A stretch of DNA of 64,000 nt from Anaerolinea thermophila (GTDB lineage: Bacteria > Chloroflexota > Anaerolineae > Anaerolineales > Anaerolineaceae). A program made the translations under genes and the position numbers. How positions within the stretch are numbered: position 1 is the first letter of the stretch; each line of letters begins with the position of its first letter. Below the pieces are notes generated by a model. That model saw only the letters and a program-made list of their open reading frames with translations, had not been told where the DNA came from and made no database searches. Below, in pieces: positions 42,168-51,947 of the stretch. The stretch is from the NCBI RefSeq assembly GCF_020723905.1, contig NZ_DYHZ01000002.1, forward strand, positions 310,001 through 374,000, in the 5' to 3' direction.

Positions 42168-42445
42168 CGAATTTGAGGGAAAAATTCTAGTGATAATTGT
42201 CATGAGATTGGGGTATGGAAAAAACAAATGATGTCAGACATTCCCTGCCGCCCACTGAAGAACGGGAAACTGCTTCCATATCAAATTCAGAAAAGTCGTT
42301 TTTCTCAACCTGATATACATAAAAAGATAATATGAGTATAATTACTACTGATAATTATATTTTCAGGAGGTGAACGCAATTTTTAATCCTGTTGGAAATT
42401 TTTCTCCGTCTTTTGTATCAGGTTGAAAAAGAAAAAGAGGAAATC
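42168..42445. other. AT-rich intergenic region, no gene seen
   Basis: Between the transporter promoter and the first secreted-protein gene the DNA is AT-rich with -10-like strings (ATAATATGAG, TATAAT near 42340). An orphan AGGAGGTGA at 42365-42373 is not followed by a usable start codon. I support no gene in it. Confidence 0.5.
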
Positions 42446-42979
42446 ATGAAATCTTCGGTTAAGACTGTTTTTTTAATTGCCCTGTTAGGGATGGCTCTGG
42501 TCATCTCGTGGAATGCCGCAAATGCGCAGAGAAATGAAGCGCCTCCCGCCCCGCAATCCGAAATGCAGGATGGGAATACCCGCACGCTGGACTCTGTTCA
42601 ACCGCAAGGGCTGATCGGCTTTATCACCACCAGCAACCCCTATTGCTACCAGCCTGATGTGACCCGCAACGAATGCGTGATCAACTTTCGTTACACGCAG
42701 GCAAATCAAGATGGAAATTCCCCCTACCTGAAGAACCTTCAATTTTCCATTGATGGCAAGATTCGCTACTACAGCGGAATGTTTTTTGAAAACAGCAATA
42801 CCTACGATTATGCCATGGTGCCTCAGGGTTTTAAGGTGCTCTGTGGTTCTCCCAATGAAAGCGGGTTGGGCAATGACTATGGAAAATCCTATTCTGTGGT
42901 CATAAGTGCTATCAGCACCACAGGCACTCAAATGGGCGCCAATTTCTTTAGCGTGGCATGCCCGGCATATGCTCCATGA
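42446..42979 (+). CDS. Secreted four-cysteine protein, copy 1
   Basis: 177 residues. The N-terminus is a classical Sec signal peptide with predicted cleavage after Ala27 (ANA|Q). The mature part has a Pro/Glu-rich linker and then a single domain with Cys in NPYCYQP, ECVINF, VLCGSPNESG and VACPAYA, so two disulfides are likely. It shares the ordered pattern NPxC...C-x-I...GxxFENS...GFxVxCG...NxSG...DYG...VVI...CP with the next gene. I recognise no described domain; beta-rich character suggests an Ig- or lectin-like fold. Start at 42446 with AGAGGAAA upstream. Four-cysteine structure suggests work outside the cell. Confidence 0.7.
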   Translation: MKSSVKTVFLIALLGMALVISWNAANAQRNEAPPAPQSEMQDGNTRTLDSVQPQGLIGFITTSNPYCYQPDVTRNECVINFRYTQANQDGNSPYLKNLQFSIDGKIRYYSGMFFENSNTYDYAMVPQGFKVLCGSPNESGLGNDYGKSYSVVISAISTTGTQMGANFFSVACPAYAP

Positions 42980-42993
42980 ACAAAGGGGGCGTT

Positions 42994-43461
42994 ATGCACA
43001 GATTCAGGTTGTTTCTTCTGGTGATTGCGCTGACAGTCCTGCTGTTCCTTTCTCCCAGCCCGGGTTCTGCGCAGACTTCTTCCATTTCCCTTCAAATTCA
43101 AAACCCGGTGTGTGTTCAGGTTTCCTTGAACAGCGGCACCTGTTTCATTCGCATGCGCAGCATCTCTGCTGTGGGGAGTGGCAGTTCTTTTTCGCGCCTG
43201 CGGGTGTTTGTCAACGGGAAACTGCGGGCAAACATGATCGGTTTCTTTGAAAACAGTGGGTATGTGGTTGGGAACATGTTCGGGGATGGGTTTGTGGTTT
43301 CCTGTGGGGGGAAAAACGCCAGCGGCAATCCTGACTATGGAAATGCTTACCCTATTGTGGTCATAGCCTCACTGGCAGATCAAACTACCGTGTCTGGATC
43401 AACCACAGTCTATTGCCCGTATTTCGAAGGCAAATCGTTTCTGCCGCTTCTGCTTCGCTGA
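42994..43461 (+). CDS. Secreted four-cysteine protein, copy 2
   Basis: 155 residues, a paralogue of the preceding gene. Signal peptide with predicted cleavage after Ala26 (GSA|Q). Conserved positions include NPVCVQ, TCFIRM, GFFENSG, VVSCGG with NASGNPDYGNAYP, and YCPYFEG. The C-terminus ends in a hydrophobic/basic FLPLLLR. The start is ATG 42994 with AAAGGGGGC upstream; an in-frame ATG at 42976 lacks one. The gap to copy 1 is 14 nt, so both are one transcript ended by the hairpin at 43482. Function unknown; domain architecture is shared by the pair, which probably arose by duplication. Confidence 0.7.
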   Translation: MHRFRLFLLVIALTVLLFLSPSPGSAQTSSISLQIQNPVCVQVSLNSGTCFIRMRSISAVGSGSSFSRLRVFVNGKLRANMIGFFENSGYVVGNMFGDGFVVSCGGKNASGNPDYGNAYPIVVIASLADQTTVSGSTTVYCPYFEGKSFLPLLLR

Positions 43462-43481
43462 AAATTCTTTTCTTCGATTTC

Positions 43482-43519
43482 AACAGGCTGATTGGGTGGC
43501 TCCGCTCGATCAGCCTGTT
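43482..43519 (+). terminator. Terminator after the secreted pair
   Basis: AACAGGCTGAT (43482-43492) pairs with ATCAGCCTGTT (43509-43519), followed by T and G-rich sequence. The T tract is short. Confidence 0.75.
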
Positions 43520-43569
43520 TGGGACTCAAAAGGGTTCCCTTAAAAAACGGTAATTGCAGGATTGTGATT

Positions 43570-43575
43570 TATAAT
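43570..43575 (+). promoter_or_regulatory. -10 box before the SARP-type regulator gene
   Basis: Consensus TATAAT 34 nt before ATG 43610. The -35 region is poor and no Shine-Dalgarno sequence precedes the start codon. Confidence 0.45.
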
Positions 43576-43609
43576 AAATCGGTATTCTGTCCGCAGGGAT
43601 TTCCCAGAA

Positions 43610-46600
43610 ATGGAACAGCATTTTCCCATCACGGCGACTAAAATTTTTGTTCCCCGCCGCCGCGAGGAGATTCTTTCACGTCCGCGCCTGCTGGAACTGC
43701 TGAAGCAGTGGAGCGATTTGCGGCTCATCATTGTGGCGGCGCCGGCAGGCTATGGGAAGACCTCCCTGCTGGTGGATTTTGCCTCTCAATCGCGCATGCC
43801 GGTCTGCTGGCTGGGGCTGGATTTGCTCGATCAGACCCTGCCGCGACTGGTTGCTCATCTGATTGCCTCCATTCGACAAAATTTCCCTGCCTTTGGCACC
43901 TCCAGTCTGGCGGCGTTACAGGGATGGAGCGCTGGCAACCTTCGCGATGATGCTCTGGTTTCCATCATTGCCAACGATCTTTATGAACACACCCCTGAAC
44001 ATTTGGTGATCATTCTGGATGATTATCATCTTGTGGAAGAGAGTCGACCGGTTGTCCAGTTTTTGAACGACCTCATTCAACAGGTAGATGAAAACTGTCA
44101 TTTCATCATTTCCTCGCGTACCCTGCTGAATTTACCCGACATGCCACTGCTCGTGGCGCGTTCTCTGGTGGGCGGGCTTTCTTTTGAAGAACTGGCGTTC
44201 CAGCCGGCAGAAATTCAACAACTGTGGCTCAGAAACTTTAAAATCCCTCTCTCTGATCAGGAAGCCGATCAACTGGCGCGGGAAACCGAGGGCTGGATTA
44301 CCGGCATCTTGCTCACTCATCAGGCGCCGGGAGGCAGGCTGGAAGACCGCCTGCGCGGCGCAAAGGTTGCCGGGGTGGGGTTGTACGAGTACCTGGCTCA
44401 GCAGGTGCTGGAGCGTCAATCGCCTCAGATGCAGGAATTTCTCCTGCATACCTCACTGCTGGAAGAATTTGATGCTGAACTGTGCCAGGAAGTGTTAGGC
44501 GAGCCACCTGATGAGGTGCCATGGCAAACATGGATGGAGCAAGCCCTGCGTGCCAATCTGTTTATCCAGCCGGTAGGCACCGAGCGCGTCTTCCTGCGTT
44601 ATCATCACCGCTTCCGTGATTTTTTACAGGCGCGTATGGCGCGTCTGTATCCCGAACGCACAAGGCAAATCCTGATTACCCTGGCTGAAGTGTGGGCGCG
44701 GCGCGGTGAGTGGGAGCGGGCATATGCCGTGTACCGCCGGCTGGGGAATGAGGAATGGATTGCTCAACTGGTCGAGCGCGCTGCCACCGATCTCATTGCC
44801 CGCGGGAACATCCAGACGCTGGGGGAGTGGCTGGAATCCCTGCCTGAATCCTACCGCAGCCGTCCTGCTATCCTCTCTTCGCTGGGGACGGTGTACGTTA
44901 CCCGCGGGAATACGCCCCGCGGCGTTCAACTGCTGGATCGCGCGGTTCAGGCGTACCAGGAGATTGGAGAAAGGTCGGGGCTGGCGCGGGCGCTGGTGCG
45001 TCGGGCAACTGCCCTGCGCTTGCAGGGCAATACTCTCGCCGCCATTGATGATATCCGTCAGGCGCTTGCCATCATGGAAGACATTGAGGGGGAACATTCC
45101 CTGCGCGGCGATGCCCTCAATGAACTGGGGGTAGCGTACTTTTACCTGGGACATCTATCGGATGCGCTCCCCGCGCTGGAACAAGCCGCCGATTTGTTTC
45201 GGCAAAACCGAGATGCCGAGAGTGTGGCGAAGAATGCCATGCACCGGGGGATGGTGGCGCGCGCCATGGGACGTTTTAGCGAAGCCGAGCGCTTTTACAA
45301 TGAAGCCCTCCAGTACTATCAGAAGAGCCACAATCTCATCTGGCTTGCCAATGTGCTCAACAATCTGGGAGTGCTCAAGCAGTATCGCGGAGATTACGAG
45401 GGGGCGGCGCTGGCGTTTGAGAAGGTGGTTCAATATGCTCACCTTGCCGGGTACAACCGGCTGGAAGCCTATGCACTGGCTGGGATTGCCGAACTGTACC
45501 GGGATTTGAATGCCGTCGCCGAGGCGCGTCAGGCCTGTCAACGGGCGCGCGCAGTAGCCGCTCAAATGGGCGACCAGTTCCTGCTCTTTTATCTCAATCT
45601 CCTTGAGGTCAGTCTTTCAATTCAGGAAGAGAACTGGACACAGGCACGTCAGGAACTGGAAACTGCCCGGCAATTCATGGGTGAAGGCGCTTCGCCGTAC
45701 CAACAGCAACTTTTCATCATGGTCCGGGCGCATCTGGCTTTGTCCAACCATCCTTCCGAGGCGATACTGGCAGACCTCCTGCAATCGCGGCGCGTGCTCG
45801 AAGAGTCCAGCCGGCGCACGGATGCCCTGCATGCCACCTCTCTGATTGCCGGTATTGCCTATCGTCTGAAAGAGGTTCACACCGCCTGCCGCGAACTGGC
45901 AGTGCTTCAGGATGCCCTGCGAGATGCGGATTTAAATCATACTGCCACACTCTGCGCATTACGGATTCGTCATGTACTGGAAGAGATGCAGGAAAGCGAT
46001 TGCAAGGCTTCCGTTTTCGCACTGAGAGAAGCCATCAGCGTCTTTGAGCGACGCATTCCCCTGCTCAAGCAGGCTTTACGCCGCCACCTGCAAACCGTGC
46101 CGCTGGGACCGCCCAGATTGTCCATTCAAACTCTGGGGAAGGTGCAGATTCGCCTGAACGGTCGGCTCATCCCCAATTCTGCCTGGGTGACCAAAACCTC
46201 GCGAGAATTGTTCTTACTGCTGGTTGCCACGCCCGAGGGACTTTCCAAAGAGCAGATTGGCGAAATCCTCTGGCCCGACTCCGAACCCGAGGATTTAAAC
46301 TACCGCTTCAAGAATGCCATTTACCGCCTGCGGCGAGCAGTAGGCAAAGAAGCCATTCTATGGGAAGGGGACATTTACCAGTTCAACCGTTCCCTGGATT
46401 ATGAAGAAGATGCCGAGGTCTTTCTGAAGGAAATTGAACTGGCAGAATCCAGCCAGGATGTGGAAAAAGCCATTGCCCACTACCAGCAAGCCATGCGGTT
46501 GTACCGGGGCTCCTATTTGCCAGATGTGGAAGGCAGTTGGGTACATCTCCGCCGTCAGAAATTACGCAACAAATACCTGCAGGGTTTGCACCAACTGGCT

Positions 46601-46837
46601 GGACTGGAGTTCCGCCAGAAGCACTACGAAGAAGCCCTGCAGGTGTTGCAGAAGTTACTGGAAGAAGATGCCTGCATGGAAGAAGCGCATCGTCTGGCAA
46701 TGGTCATCCATGCCGCAATGGGCAATCGCACTGCGGTGATGCGCCAGTTTGAACTCTGCCAGACGGCATTGAAGCGCGAATTCAATGCACCACCCAGTGA
46801 GCAAACCCGTCAATTATTCCAGATGCTGATTCGTTAA
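43610..46837 (+). CDS. Giant MalT/SARP-type transcriptional regulator (AAA/STAND ATPase, TPR, BTAD)
   Basis: 1075 residues. N-terminal STAND-type ATPase (about 10-330) with Walker A APAGYGKTSLL and Walker B LVIILDDYHLV. A long TPR superhelix follows (about 370-800). At the C-terminus a winged-helix DNA-binding domain (about 845-925, LSIQTLGKVQIRLNG...SKEQIGEILWPDSEPEDLNYRFKNAIYRLRRAVG) and a bacterial transcriptional-activator (BTAD) domain (about 930-1070) complete the SARP architecture. These proteins activate transcription when a small ligand binds the sensor part. It sits 148 nt after the secreted paralogue pair, a plausible target. The last 24 nt overlap the convergent NUDIX gene. Confidence 0.9.
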   Translation: MEQHFPITATKIFVPRRREEILSRPRLLELLKQWSDLRLIIVAAPAGYGKTSLLVDFASQSRMPVCWLGLDLLDQTLPRLVAHLIASIRQNFPAFGTSSLAALQGWSAGNLRDDALVSIIANDLYEHTPEHLVIILDDYHLVEESRPVVQFLNDLIQQVDENCHFIISSRTLLNLPDMPLLVARSLVGGLSFEELAFQPAEIQQLWLRNFKIPLSDQEADQLARETEGWITGILLTHQAPGGRLEDRLRGAKVAGVGLYEYLAQQVLERQSPQMQEFLLHTSLLEEFDAELCQEVLGEPPDEVPWQTWMEQALRANLFIQPVGTERVFLRYHHRFRDFLQARMARLYPERTRQILITLAEVWARRGEWERAYAVYRRLGNEEWIAQLVERAATDLIARGNIQTLGEWLESLPESYRSRPAILSSLGTVYVTRGNTPRGVQLLDRAVQAYQEIGERSGLARALVRRATALRLQGNTLAAIDDIRQALAIMEDIEGEHSLRGDALNELGVAYFYLGHLSDALPALEQAADLFRQNRDAESVAKNAMHRGMVARAMGRFSEAERFYNEALQYYQKSHNLIWLANVLNNLGVLKQYRGDYEGAALAFEKVVQYAHLAGYNRLEAYALAGIAELYRDLNAVAEARQACQRARAVAAQMGDQFLLFYLNLLEVSLSIQEENWTQARQELETARQFMGEGASPYQQQLFIMVRAHLALSNHPSEAILADLLQSRRVLEESSRRTDALHATSLIAGIAYRLKEVHTACRELAVLQDALRDADLNHTATLCALRIRHVLEEMQESDCKASVFALREAISVFERRIPLLKQALRRHLQTVPLGPPRLSIQTLGKVQIRLNGRLIPNSAWVTKTSRELFLLLVATPEGLSKEQIGEILWPDSEPEDLNYRFKNAIYRLRRAVGKEAILWEGDIYQFNRSLDYEEDAEVFLKEIELAESSQDVEKAIAHYQQAMRLYRGSYLPDVEGSWVHLRRQKLRNKYLQGLHQLAGLEFRQKHYEEALQVLQKLLEEDACMEEAHRLAMVIHAAMGNRTAVMRQFELCQTALKREFNAPPSEQTRQLFQMLIR

Positions 46838-47356
46838 CTCCGGCAGTGCCAGGAAGAGAGCTACCAGCGTTTTCCCGTCTTCAATCTCTCCGCGCTGTGC
46901 CATTGCCAGCGCCTCCTTAACCGGAATGGACACCCGTTCGATGAATTCATCTTCGTCCTGGGGTAGCGGTGCGGGGGTTAAGTCGTCTGCCAGAAAGACG
47001 TGCATGTACTCGGTCGAATATCCCGGCGCCATGTAAAATCCTCCCAGGCGTTTCAGATTTCCTGCCGCCATACCGATTTCTTCCCGCACTTCCCGTGCTG
47101 CACCTTCCAGCGGATCTTCTCCCGCGTGCAGGACGCCCGCAGGCAATTCCAGCAGAGGATGCCCGGCGCCCAGACGGTACTGGCGCACGAACCAGATGTT
47201 TCCCGCTTGATCCAGCGGAAGAATGGTCACCGCGCCTTCATGTTCCACCAGATCATAGGTTTGGGATTTGCCGTTGGGCAGTTGCAGGGTGTGTTGAGCC
47301 ACGGTAAACACACGCCCGGCGTGCAATACAGTGCGTTGAAGTAATTCAAAAGCCAT
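46814..47356 (-). CDS. NUDIX hydrolase, ADP-ribose pyrophosphatase-like
   Basis: 180 residues. The NUDIX box is intact: Gly74-x5-Glu80-x7-Arg88-Glu89-V-R-Glu92-Glu93-I-Gly95-M. Flanking strands GAVTILPLD...IWFVRQYRLGAGHPLLELPAG match the ADP-ribose diphosphatase (NudF-like) branch. It would clear ADP-ribose or related nucleoside diphosphate derivatives in the cytosol. The 3' end overlaps the 3' end of the convergent SARP gene by 24 nt, with no space for an ordinary terminator. GGGAGG precedes the ATG. Confidence 0.9.
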   Translation of the reverse strand: MAFELLQRTVLHAGRVFTVAQHTLQLPNGKSQTYDLVEHEGAVTILPLDQAGNIWFVRQYRLGAGHPLLELPAGVLHAGEDPLEGAAREVREEIGMAAGNLKRLGGFYMAPGYSTEYMHVFLADDLTPAPLPQDEDEFIERVSIPVKEALAMAQRGEIEDGKTLVALFLALPELTNQHLE

Positions 47357-47383
47357 GCAGAACCTCCCTGGAGAGAATGAAAA

Positions 47384-47409
47384 GGAGGCGGGGTCCTTCC
47401 CCGCCTTCC
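47384..47409 (-). terminator. Terminator after the LysM lipoprotein gene
   Basis: On the minus strand a GC-rich stem (47384-47393 with 47399-47409, one bulge) with a 5-nt loop is followed by TTTTC. Confidence 0.7.
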
Positions 47410-47438
47410 AGAACAGACGTGGATAAAGGGATTAAGGT

Positions 47439-48074
47439 TTATGGAATCTTCAGGGTCATGCCCACTTTGATGTCGTCCGGGCTGTTCAAGCCGTTAGCGG
47501 CAAGGATGGCTTCCGGAGAAACGTCGCCAAAGTAGCAGGCAATGGTGTAGACGGTATCGCCCGCGGCAACTTTATAATCGGTGTGCTTGCGCAGTACGCG
47601 GGGACCATAAGCCGCTTCGTTCCAGTTCCCGCTGGAGGGGATCTTCAATACCGTACCCACTGCGGGACGGGAATTCATGCTCAACCCGTTGAGCGAGAAA
47701 AAGGCGTTGAGGTCCAGGTCATACCGGCGGGCAATGCAGATGGGCCATTCGCCTTTCTGCAGGGTGTACGTGGAAGGGCGCTCCAGCGTGGGGATGGGCT
47801 TGGGTTGTGGCGCCTGTGCGGTGGGTTGCGGCTGCTCGGCTTGTTGAGGAACAGGTGTGGGGACTTGCTCCATTTGCGGAGTTGCTGTAGCCACCTGCGG
47901 CTGTGCCTGGGCGGTTTGGGTTTGCACGGCGTTGGCAAGCGAGGTGGGGGTTGGGAAGAGCACGCCCTGTTCCTGTGTGGGGGCGGGTGTGGAAGCGCGC
48001 AAGGTGCAGGCTGTGCTCAACACCAGCACAACAAGCAGGACCATCATCCAGAAAAAGCGAAGCGACTTATTCAT
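47439..48074 (-). CDS. LysM-domain lipoprotein
   Basis: 211 residues. A lipobox LSTAC puts the lipidated cysteine at Cys23. A long Pro/Gln/Thr-rich linker (about 28-100) leads to two LysM modules, about 100-148 (YTLQKGEWPICIARRYDLDL...VGTVLKIP) and 162-210 (YKVAAGDTVYTIACYFGD...VGMTLKIP). LysM binds peptidoglycan or chitin-like glycans, so the protein is likely a surface, wall-bound lipoprotein. No catalytic domain is attached. It has its own promoter at 48188-48216 and a terminator. Confidence 0.9.
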   Translation of the reverse strand: MNKSLRFFWMMVLLVVLVLSTACTLRASTPAPTQEQGVLFPTPTSLANAVQTQTAQAQPQVATATPQMEQVPTPVPQQAEQPQPTAQAPQPKPIPTLERPSTYTLQKGEWPICIARRYDLDLNAFFSLNGLSMNSRPAVGTVLKIPSSGNWNEAAYGPRVLRKHTDYKVAAGDTVYTIACYFGDVSPEAILAANGLNSPDDIKVGMTLKIP

Positions 48075-48187
48075 GACCTCTGTTCTCCTTCTGTAACCGG
48101 ATGCATTTCTCCAGAATGGACTGCATTGAAAAATCCTGACAAATTCCGGTTTACTTTTCTATATTTTAAATCTTAATTTTCTTCATC

Positions 48188-48216
48188 ATAGTAGCATAAG
48201 GCATTTTATGCGTCAA
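48188..48216 (-). promoter_or_regulatory. LysM lipoprotein promoter
   Basis: Minus-strand TTGACG (48211-48216), 17-nt spacer, TACTAT (48188-48193), giving a leader of about 105 nt. In the rest of the 48075-48443 gap are A/T-rich strings and a TATGATTATATT stretch near 48384 that may hold the prp promoter; no gene is seen. Confidence 0.75.
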
Positions 48217-48443
48217 GCGCAATGCGATTGCAATTTTTAGCGCTGCCTGTCCAGTTGCGTTGCAGGAAATGTGCCAGTTTTTTCCGGGGGGATTAGCCCT
48301 GTACTGGATGAACGTTCTCACCCGAAAGAATGACCTGAACGGAAAAAAGATGAAATTTTTTATGAGTTTTTCCGGTTTTATTGTATGATTATATTGTAAG
48401 AGGACTCATTTTACCTGAAAAATCTCATTTCGGAGGGGAGTGA

Positions 48444-49337
48444 ATGGCAGAACAGTCTTCGGCGGGCAGACGCCTTCGGCAGGCGCTGGAGATGGAACAG
48501 CCCTTGCAGGTGGTGGGGGTGATTAACGCCTACGCCGCCCTGCTGGCAGAACGCGCAGGCTTTCGTGCGCTTTATCTGTCAGGTGGCGGGGTGGCGGCGG
48601 CATCGCTGGGGGTACCCGATTTAGGTATTACCACGCTGGAAGATGTACTCATTGATACCCGTCGAATTACCGATGCCACTTCTCTACCTCTACTTGTAGA
48701 TGCCGATACCGGTTTTGGCAGTGCTTTTAACATCGCCCGCACGGTGCGCTCGTTGATCAAAGCCGGAGCGGCAGGTATGCATATTGAGGATCAGGTGCAG
48801 GCAAAACGGTGCGGTCATCGCCCGGGTAAACAACTGGTCTCGCCCGATGAGATGGTGGACCGCATCAAAGCCGCTGTGGATGCCCGCACCGATGAAGATT
48901 TTGTCATCATGGCGCGCACCGATGCGCTTGCCAGTGAAGGGCTGGATGCCGCTCTGGCGCGCGCTTCCCGTTATGTGCAGGCAGGCGCCGATATGATTTT
49001 TGCCGAAGCCGTCACCGATTTAGCGCAGTACGCTGCCTTTGTGCAGACCTGCGGCGTACCGGTGCTGGCAAACCTGACCGAGTTTGGCAAGACCCCCCTT
49101 TACACACTGGATGATCTGCGGTCGGCGGGGGTTCGTCTGGCGCTGTACCCGCTTTCGGCGTTTCGCGCGATGGCGGCAGCGGCGCTGGAGGTTTATCGCA
49201 CCATTCGCACGGAAGGCACTCAGGGGAGGGTGGTCCCGCTGATGCAGACCCGCGCTGAACTGTATGAGGTGCTGAATTACTACGCTTACGAACAAAAACT
49301 GGATGAGTTGTTTGGAAAGGAGAAGGGAGATGGCTGA
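48444..49337 (+). CDS. prpB: Methylisocitrate lyase
   Basis: 297 residues of the isocitrate lyase/PEP mutase superfamily. VDADTGFG holds metal-binding aspartates, and [17 protein letters not shown] carries the active-site KRCGH loop typical of PrpB. It splits 2-methylisocitrate into succinate and pyruvate at the end of the methylcitrate cycle for propionyl-CoA. It is the first gene of prpBCD; its stop overlaps the prpC start by 8 nt. AGGGGAG precedes the ATG. Confidence 0.93.
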   Translation: MAEQSSAGRRLRQALEMEQPLQVVGVINAYAALLAERAGFRALYLSGGGVAAASLGVPDLGITTLEDVLIDTRRITDATSLPLLVDADTGFGSAFNIARTVRSLIKAGAAGMHIEDQVQAKRCGHRPGKQLVSPDEMVDRIKAAVDARTDEDFVIMARTDALASEGLDAALARASRYVQAGADMIFAEAVTDLAQYAAFVQTCGVPVLANLTEFGKTPLYTLDDLRSAGVRLALYPLSAFRAMAAAALEVYRTIRTEGTQGRVVPLMQTRAELYEVLNYYAYEQKLDELFGKEKGDG

Positions 49338-50487
49338 GATGAGTGCTGTTCAAGAAGCGCCCCGCAAGAAGTCGGTGGCGCTTTCGGGTGTTCCGGCGGG
49401 TAATACCGCCATTTGCCGGGTGGGTTTTGAGGGCAATGACCTGCGTTATCGCGGCTATGACATCAATGATTTAGCCGAGCATTCCACCTTCGAAGAGGTG
49501 GCTTTCCTGCTGGTGCATGGCAAACTGCCGCTGGCTTCGGAACTGGAACGTTACCGCCTGAAACTGAAACGCCTGCGGGGGTTGCCTGCGCCCGTCAAAG
49601 CCGTGCTGGAATTGATTCCTGCGGCGGCGCATCCCATGGACGTTTTGCGCACGGGTATTTCCATGCTGGGAGCAACCCTGCCCGAACGGGATGATCACAA
49701 TGCCGAAGGCGCGCGTCATATTGCTGATCACCTGCTGGCAATCATGCCGTCCATTCTGCTGTACTGGTATCAGTATGCTCATCACGGTCGGCGCATCGAG
49801 GTAGAGACCGATGATGACTCCATTGCCGGGCATTTCCTGCATCTGTTGCACGGGCGCCGTCCCAGTGATCTGCATCAGCGCGCGCTGGATATTACTCTGA
49901 TTCTCTACGCCGAGCATGAATTTAATGCCTCCACCTTTACCACCCGCGTCATTGCAGGCACTGGATCGGATATTTATTCCGCCATCACCGGGGGGATTGG
50001 CGCCCTGAAGGGCTTTAAGCATGGCGGTGCCAATGAAGGGGCAATGGAAGTCATCGAGCGCTACCGCACTCCCGATGAAGCCGAAAAGGATGTACGCCGC
50101 ATCCTCAAAGACAAGGGCATTATCCTGGGCTTTGGGCATCCGGTTTACACCATTGCCGACCCGCGCGCGAAAATCCTCAAGGACCTGTCCTGCACCCTGT
50201 GCAAGGACTTTGGCGATGAAAGCATGTGCGATGTCGCCGAGCGCATTGAGGCAGTCATGTGGGAAGAGAAAAACCTCTTCCCCAACCTGGACTGGTACGC
50301 CGCTGTGACCTATCACATGATGGGCATTCCGACCTTCATGTTTACTCCCCTGTTCGTCATGGCTCGTACTGCTGGCTGGGCGGCTCACATTATCGAACAG
50401 CGTGAGGATGGAAAGATCATTCGCCCCTCTGCCAATTACGTGGGACCGGAACCTTTGACTTATGTGCCGATCATGAAGCGGGGCTGA
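49330..50487 (+). CDS. prpC: 2-methylcitrate synthase / citrate synthase family
   Basis: 385 residues. The citrate-synthase catalytic residues lie in HGGANEGAM and [13 protein letters not shown], with the last Asp/Arg set in the C-terminal part ([30 protein letters not shown]). Operon context with prpB and prpD makes 2-methylcitrate synthase the best call, though the enzyme may also make citrate. It condenses propionyl-CoA with oxaloacetate. Start at 49330 with AAGGAGAAGGG upstream; the second ATG three codons later is possible. Confidence 0.92.
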   Translation: MAEMSAVQEAPRKKSVALSGVPAGNTAICRVGFEGNDLRYRGYDINDLAEHSTFEEVAFLLVHGKLPLASELERYRLKLKRLRGLPAPVKAVLELIPAAAHPMDVLRTGISMLGATLPERDDHNAEGARHIADHLLAIMPSILLYWYQYAHHGRRIEVETDDDSIAGHFLHLLHGRRPSDLHQRALDITLILYAEHEFNASTFTTRVIAGTGSDIYSAITGGIGALKGFKHGGANEGAMEVIERYRTPDEAEKDVRRILKDKGIILGFGHPVYTIADPRAKILKDLSCTLCKDFGDESMCDVAERIEAVMWEEKNLFPNLDWYAAVTYHMMGIPTFMFTPLFVMARTAGWAAHIIEQREDGKIIRPSANYVGPEPLTYVPIMKRG

Positions 50488-50499
50488 AACGGGGTGGAT

Positions 50500-51942
50500 A
50501 TGTCTGGCAGTCATGGAGAAGTACGCGGGGCTTTCGACCCGCTGATAGTGGAGATTGCCGATTACGTCACCCGCGCGCAAATTGAGAGTTCTGAGGCTTA
50601 CCACACTGCGCGCCTGTGCCTGATGGATTCGCTTGGCTGTGCGCTGGAGGCGCTTTCGTATCCCGCCTGCACCAAACTGCTGGGTCCCCCTGTGCCGGGG
50701 ATGAGTGTTCTCAATGGGGCGAAAGTTCCCGGGACGCCTTATCAACTCGATCCGGTGACGGCGGCGTTTAACCTGGGGGCAATGATTCGCTGGCTGGATT
50801 TCAACGATACCTGGCTGGCGGCAGAGTGGGGGCATCCCTCGGACAATCTGGGTGGAATTTTGATGAGCGCCGATTGGCTTTCCCGTCAGGCGGTGGCGGC
50901 GGGCAAACGTCCTCTGGTGGTACGTGATGTGCTTACTGCCATGATCAAAGCCCATGAGATTCAGGGTGTGCTGGCGCTGGAAAATGCTTTCAATCGTGTG
51001 GGGCTGGATCATGTCCTGCTGGTGCGGGTGGCAAGCGCGGCAGTGGTGACGGGCTTGCTGGGGGGAACGCATGAGGATGTACTCAATGCAGTGTCCAATG
51101 CCTGGGTGGATGGCGGCACTCTGCGGGTGTACCGCCATGGCAGCAACACTGGCTCGCGCAAATCGTGGGCGGCGGGTGATGCCACATCGCGCGGGGTGAG
51201 GCTGGCGCTGATGGCTTTGAAGGGCGAAATGGGTTACCCCGGGGCGCTCACCGCGCCTGTATGGGGTTTTCAGGATGTCTTCTTCAAAGGGCAACCAATT
51301 CGACTGGGCAGACCACTGGGTTCGTATGTCATGGAAAACGTCCTTTTCAAGGTCTCGTTCCCGGCGGAGTTTCACGCTCAGACGGCGGTGGAAGCGGCTT
51401 TTCAACTGCACCCGCTGGTAAAAGACCGCCTGGACGAGATTGAAAAAGTGGTGATCACCACGCACGAATCTGCTCTGCGTATTATTGACAAGAAAGGTCC
51501 CCTCCGCAACCCTGCCGATCGCGATCACTGTATCCAGTATATGACTGCCATCGGATTGATCTTTGGACACCTGACTGCGGAAGACTATGAGGATGAACGC
51601 GCTGCTGACCCGCGCATTGATGCCCTGCGGGAAAAAATGGTGTGCGTGGAAAACCCGCAGTACAGCAGGGACTATCTGGACCCGGAAAAACGCTCGATTG
51701 CCAATGCCGTGCAGGTCTTCTTCCGCGATGGCACCGCTACCCCGCAGGTAGTGGTAGAGTATCCGCTCGGTCATCGCCGCAGACGCGCTGAAGCCCTGCC
51801 CCTGCTGGAAGCCAAGTTTCACGCCAGTTTACAGCGTCACCTTTCCCCGCGGCAGGGGGCGGCAATTCAGGCGCTGTTTGCCAACCCGGGCAGACTGGAA
51901 GCCGTACCGGTGCATGAATTTATGGATTGGTTTGCTTTGTAA
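50500..51942 (+). CDS. prpD: 2-methylcitrate dehydratase
   Basis: 480 residues of the MmgE/PrpD family. The helical N-terminal domain has [10 protein letters not shown] and [43 protein letters not shown]-like and WDxxG contexts follow later in the chain. It dehydrates 2-methylcitrate to 2-methyl-cis-aconitate without an Fe-S cluster. With prpB and prpC it completes the cycle except for the hydration step, usually done by aconitase elsewhere. Start chosen at ATG 50500 after GGGGTGG, not the in-frame GTG at 50494. Confidence 0.93.
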   Translation: MSGSHGEVRGAFDPLIVEIADYVTRAQIESSEAYHTARLCLMDSLGCALEALSYPACTKLLGPPVPGMSVLNGAKVPGTPYQLDPVTAAFNLGAMIRWLDFNDTWLAAEWGHPSDNLGGILMSADWLSRQAVAAGKRPLVVRDVLTAMIKAHEIQGVLALENAFNRVGLDHVLLVRVASAAVVTGLLGGTHEDVLNAVSNAWVDGGTLRVYRHGSNTGSRKSWAAGDATSRGVRLALMALKGEMGYPGALTAPVWGFQDVFFKGQPIRLGRPLGSYVMENVLFKVSFPAEFHAQTAVEAAFQLHPLVKDRLDEIEKVVITTHESALRIIDKKGPLRNPADRDHCIQYMTAIGLIFGHLTAEDYEDERAADPRIDALREKMVCVENPQYSRDYLDPEKRSIANAVQVFFRDGTATPQVVVEYPLGHRRRRAEALPLLEAKFHASLQRHLSPRQGAAIQALFANPGRLEAVPVHEFMDWFAL

Positions 51943-51947
51943 GGAAG

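Noticed and set aside
41979-42200. Purine riboswitch before the nucleoside transporter
   Set aside because: I looked for the three-way-junction core and P1 closing stem on the minus strand and could not find them; an operator and promoter explain the region better.
49471-51822. 783-codon open frame on the minus strand across prpC and prpD
   Set aside because: It is antisense to two clearly recognised genes, has no ribosome site, no domain and a composition typical of the reverse frame of GC-rich coding DNA.
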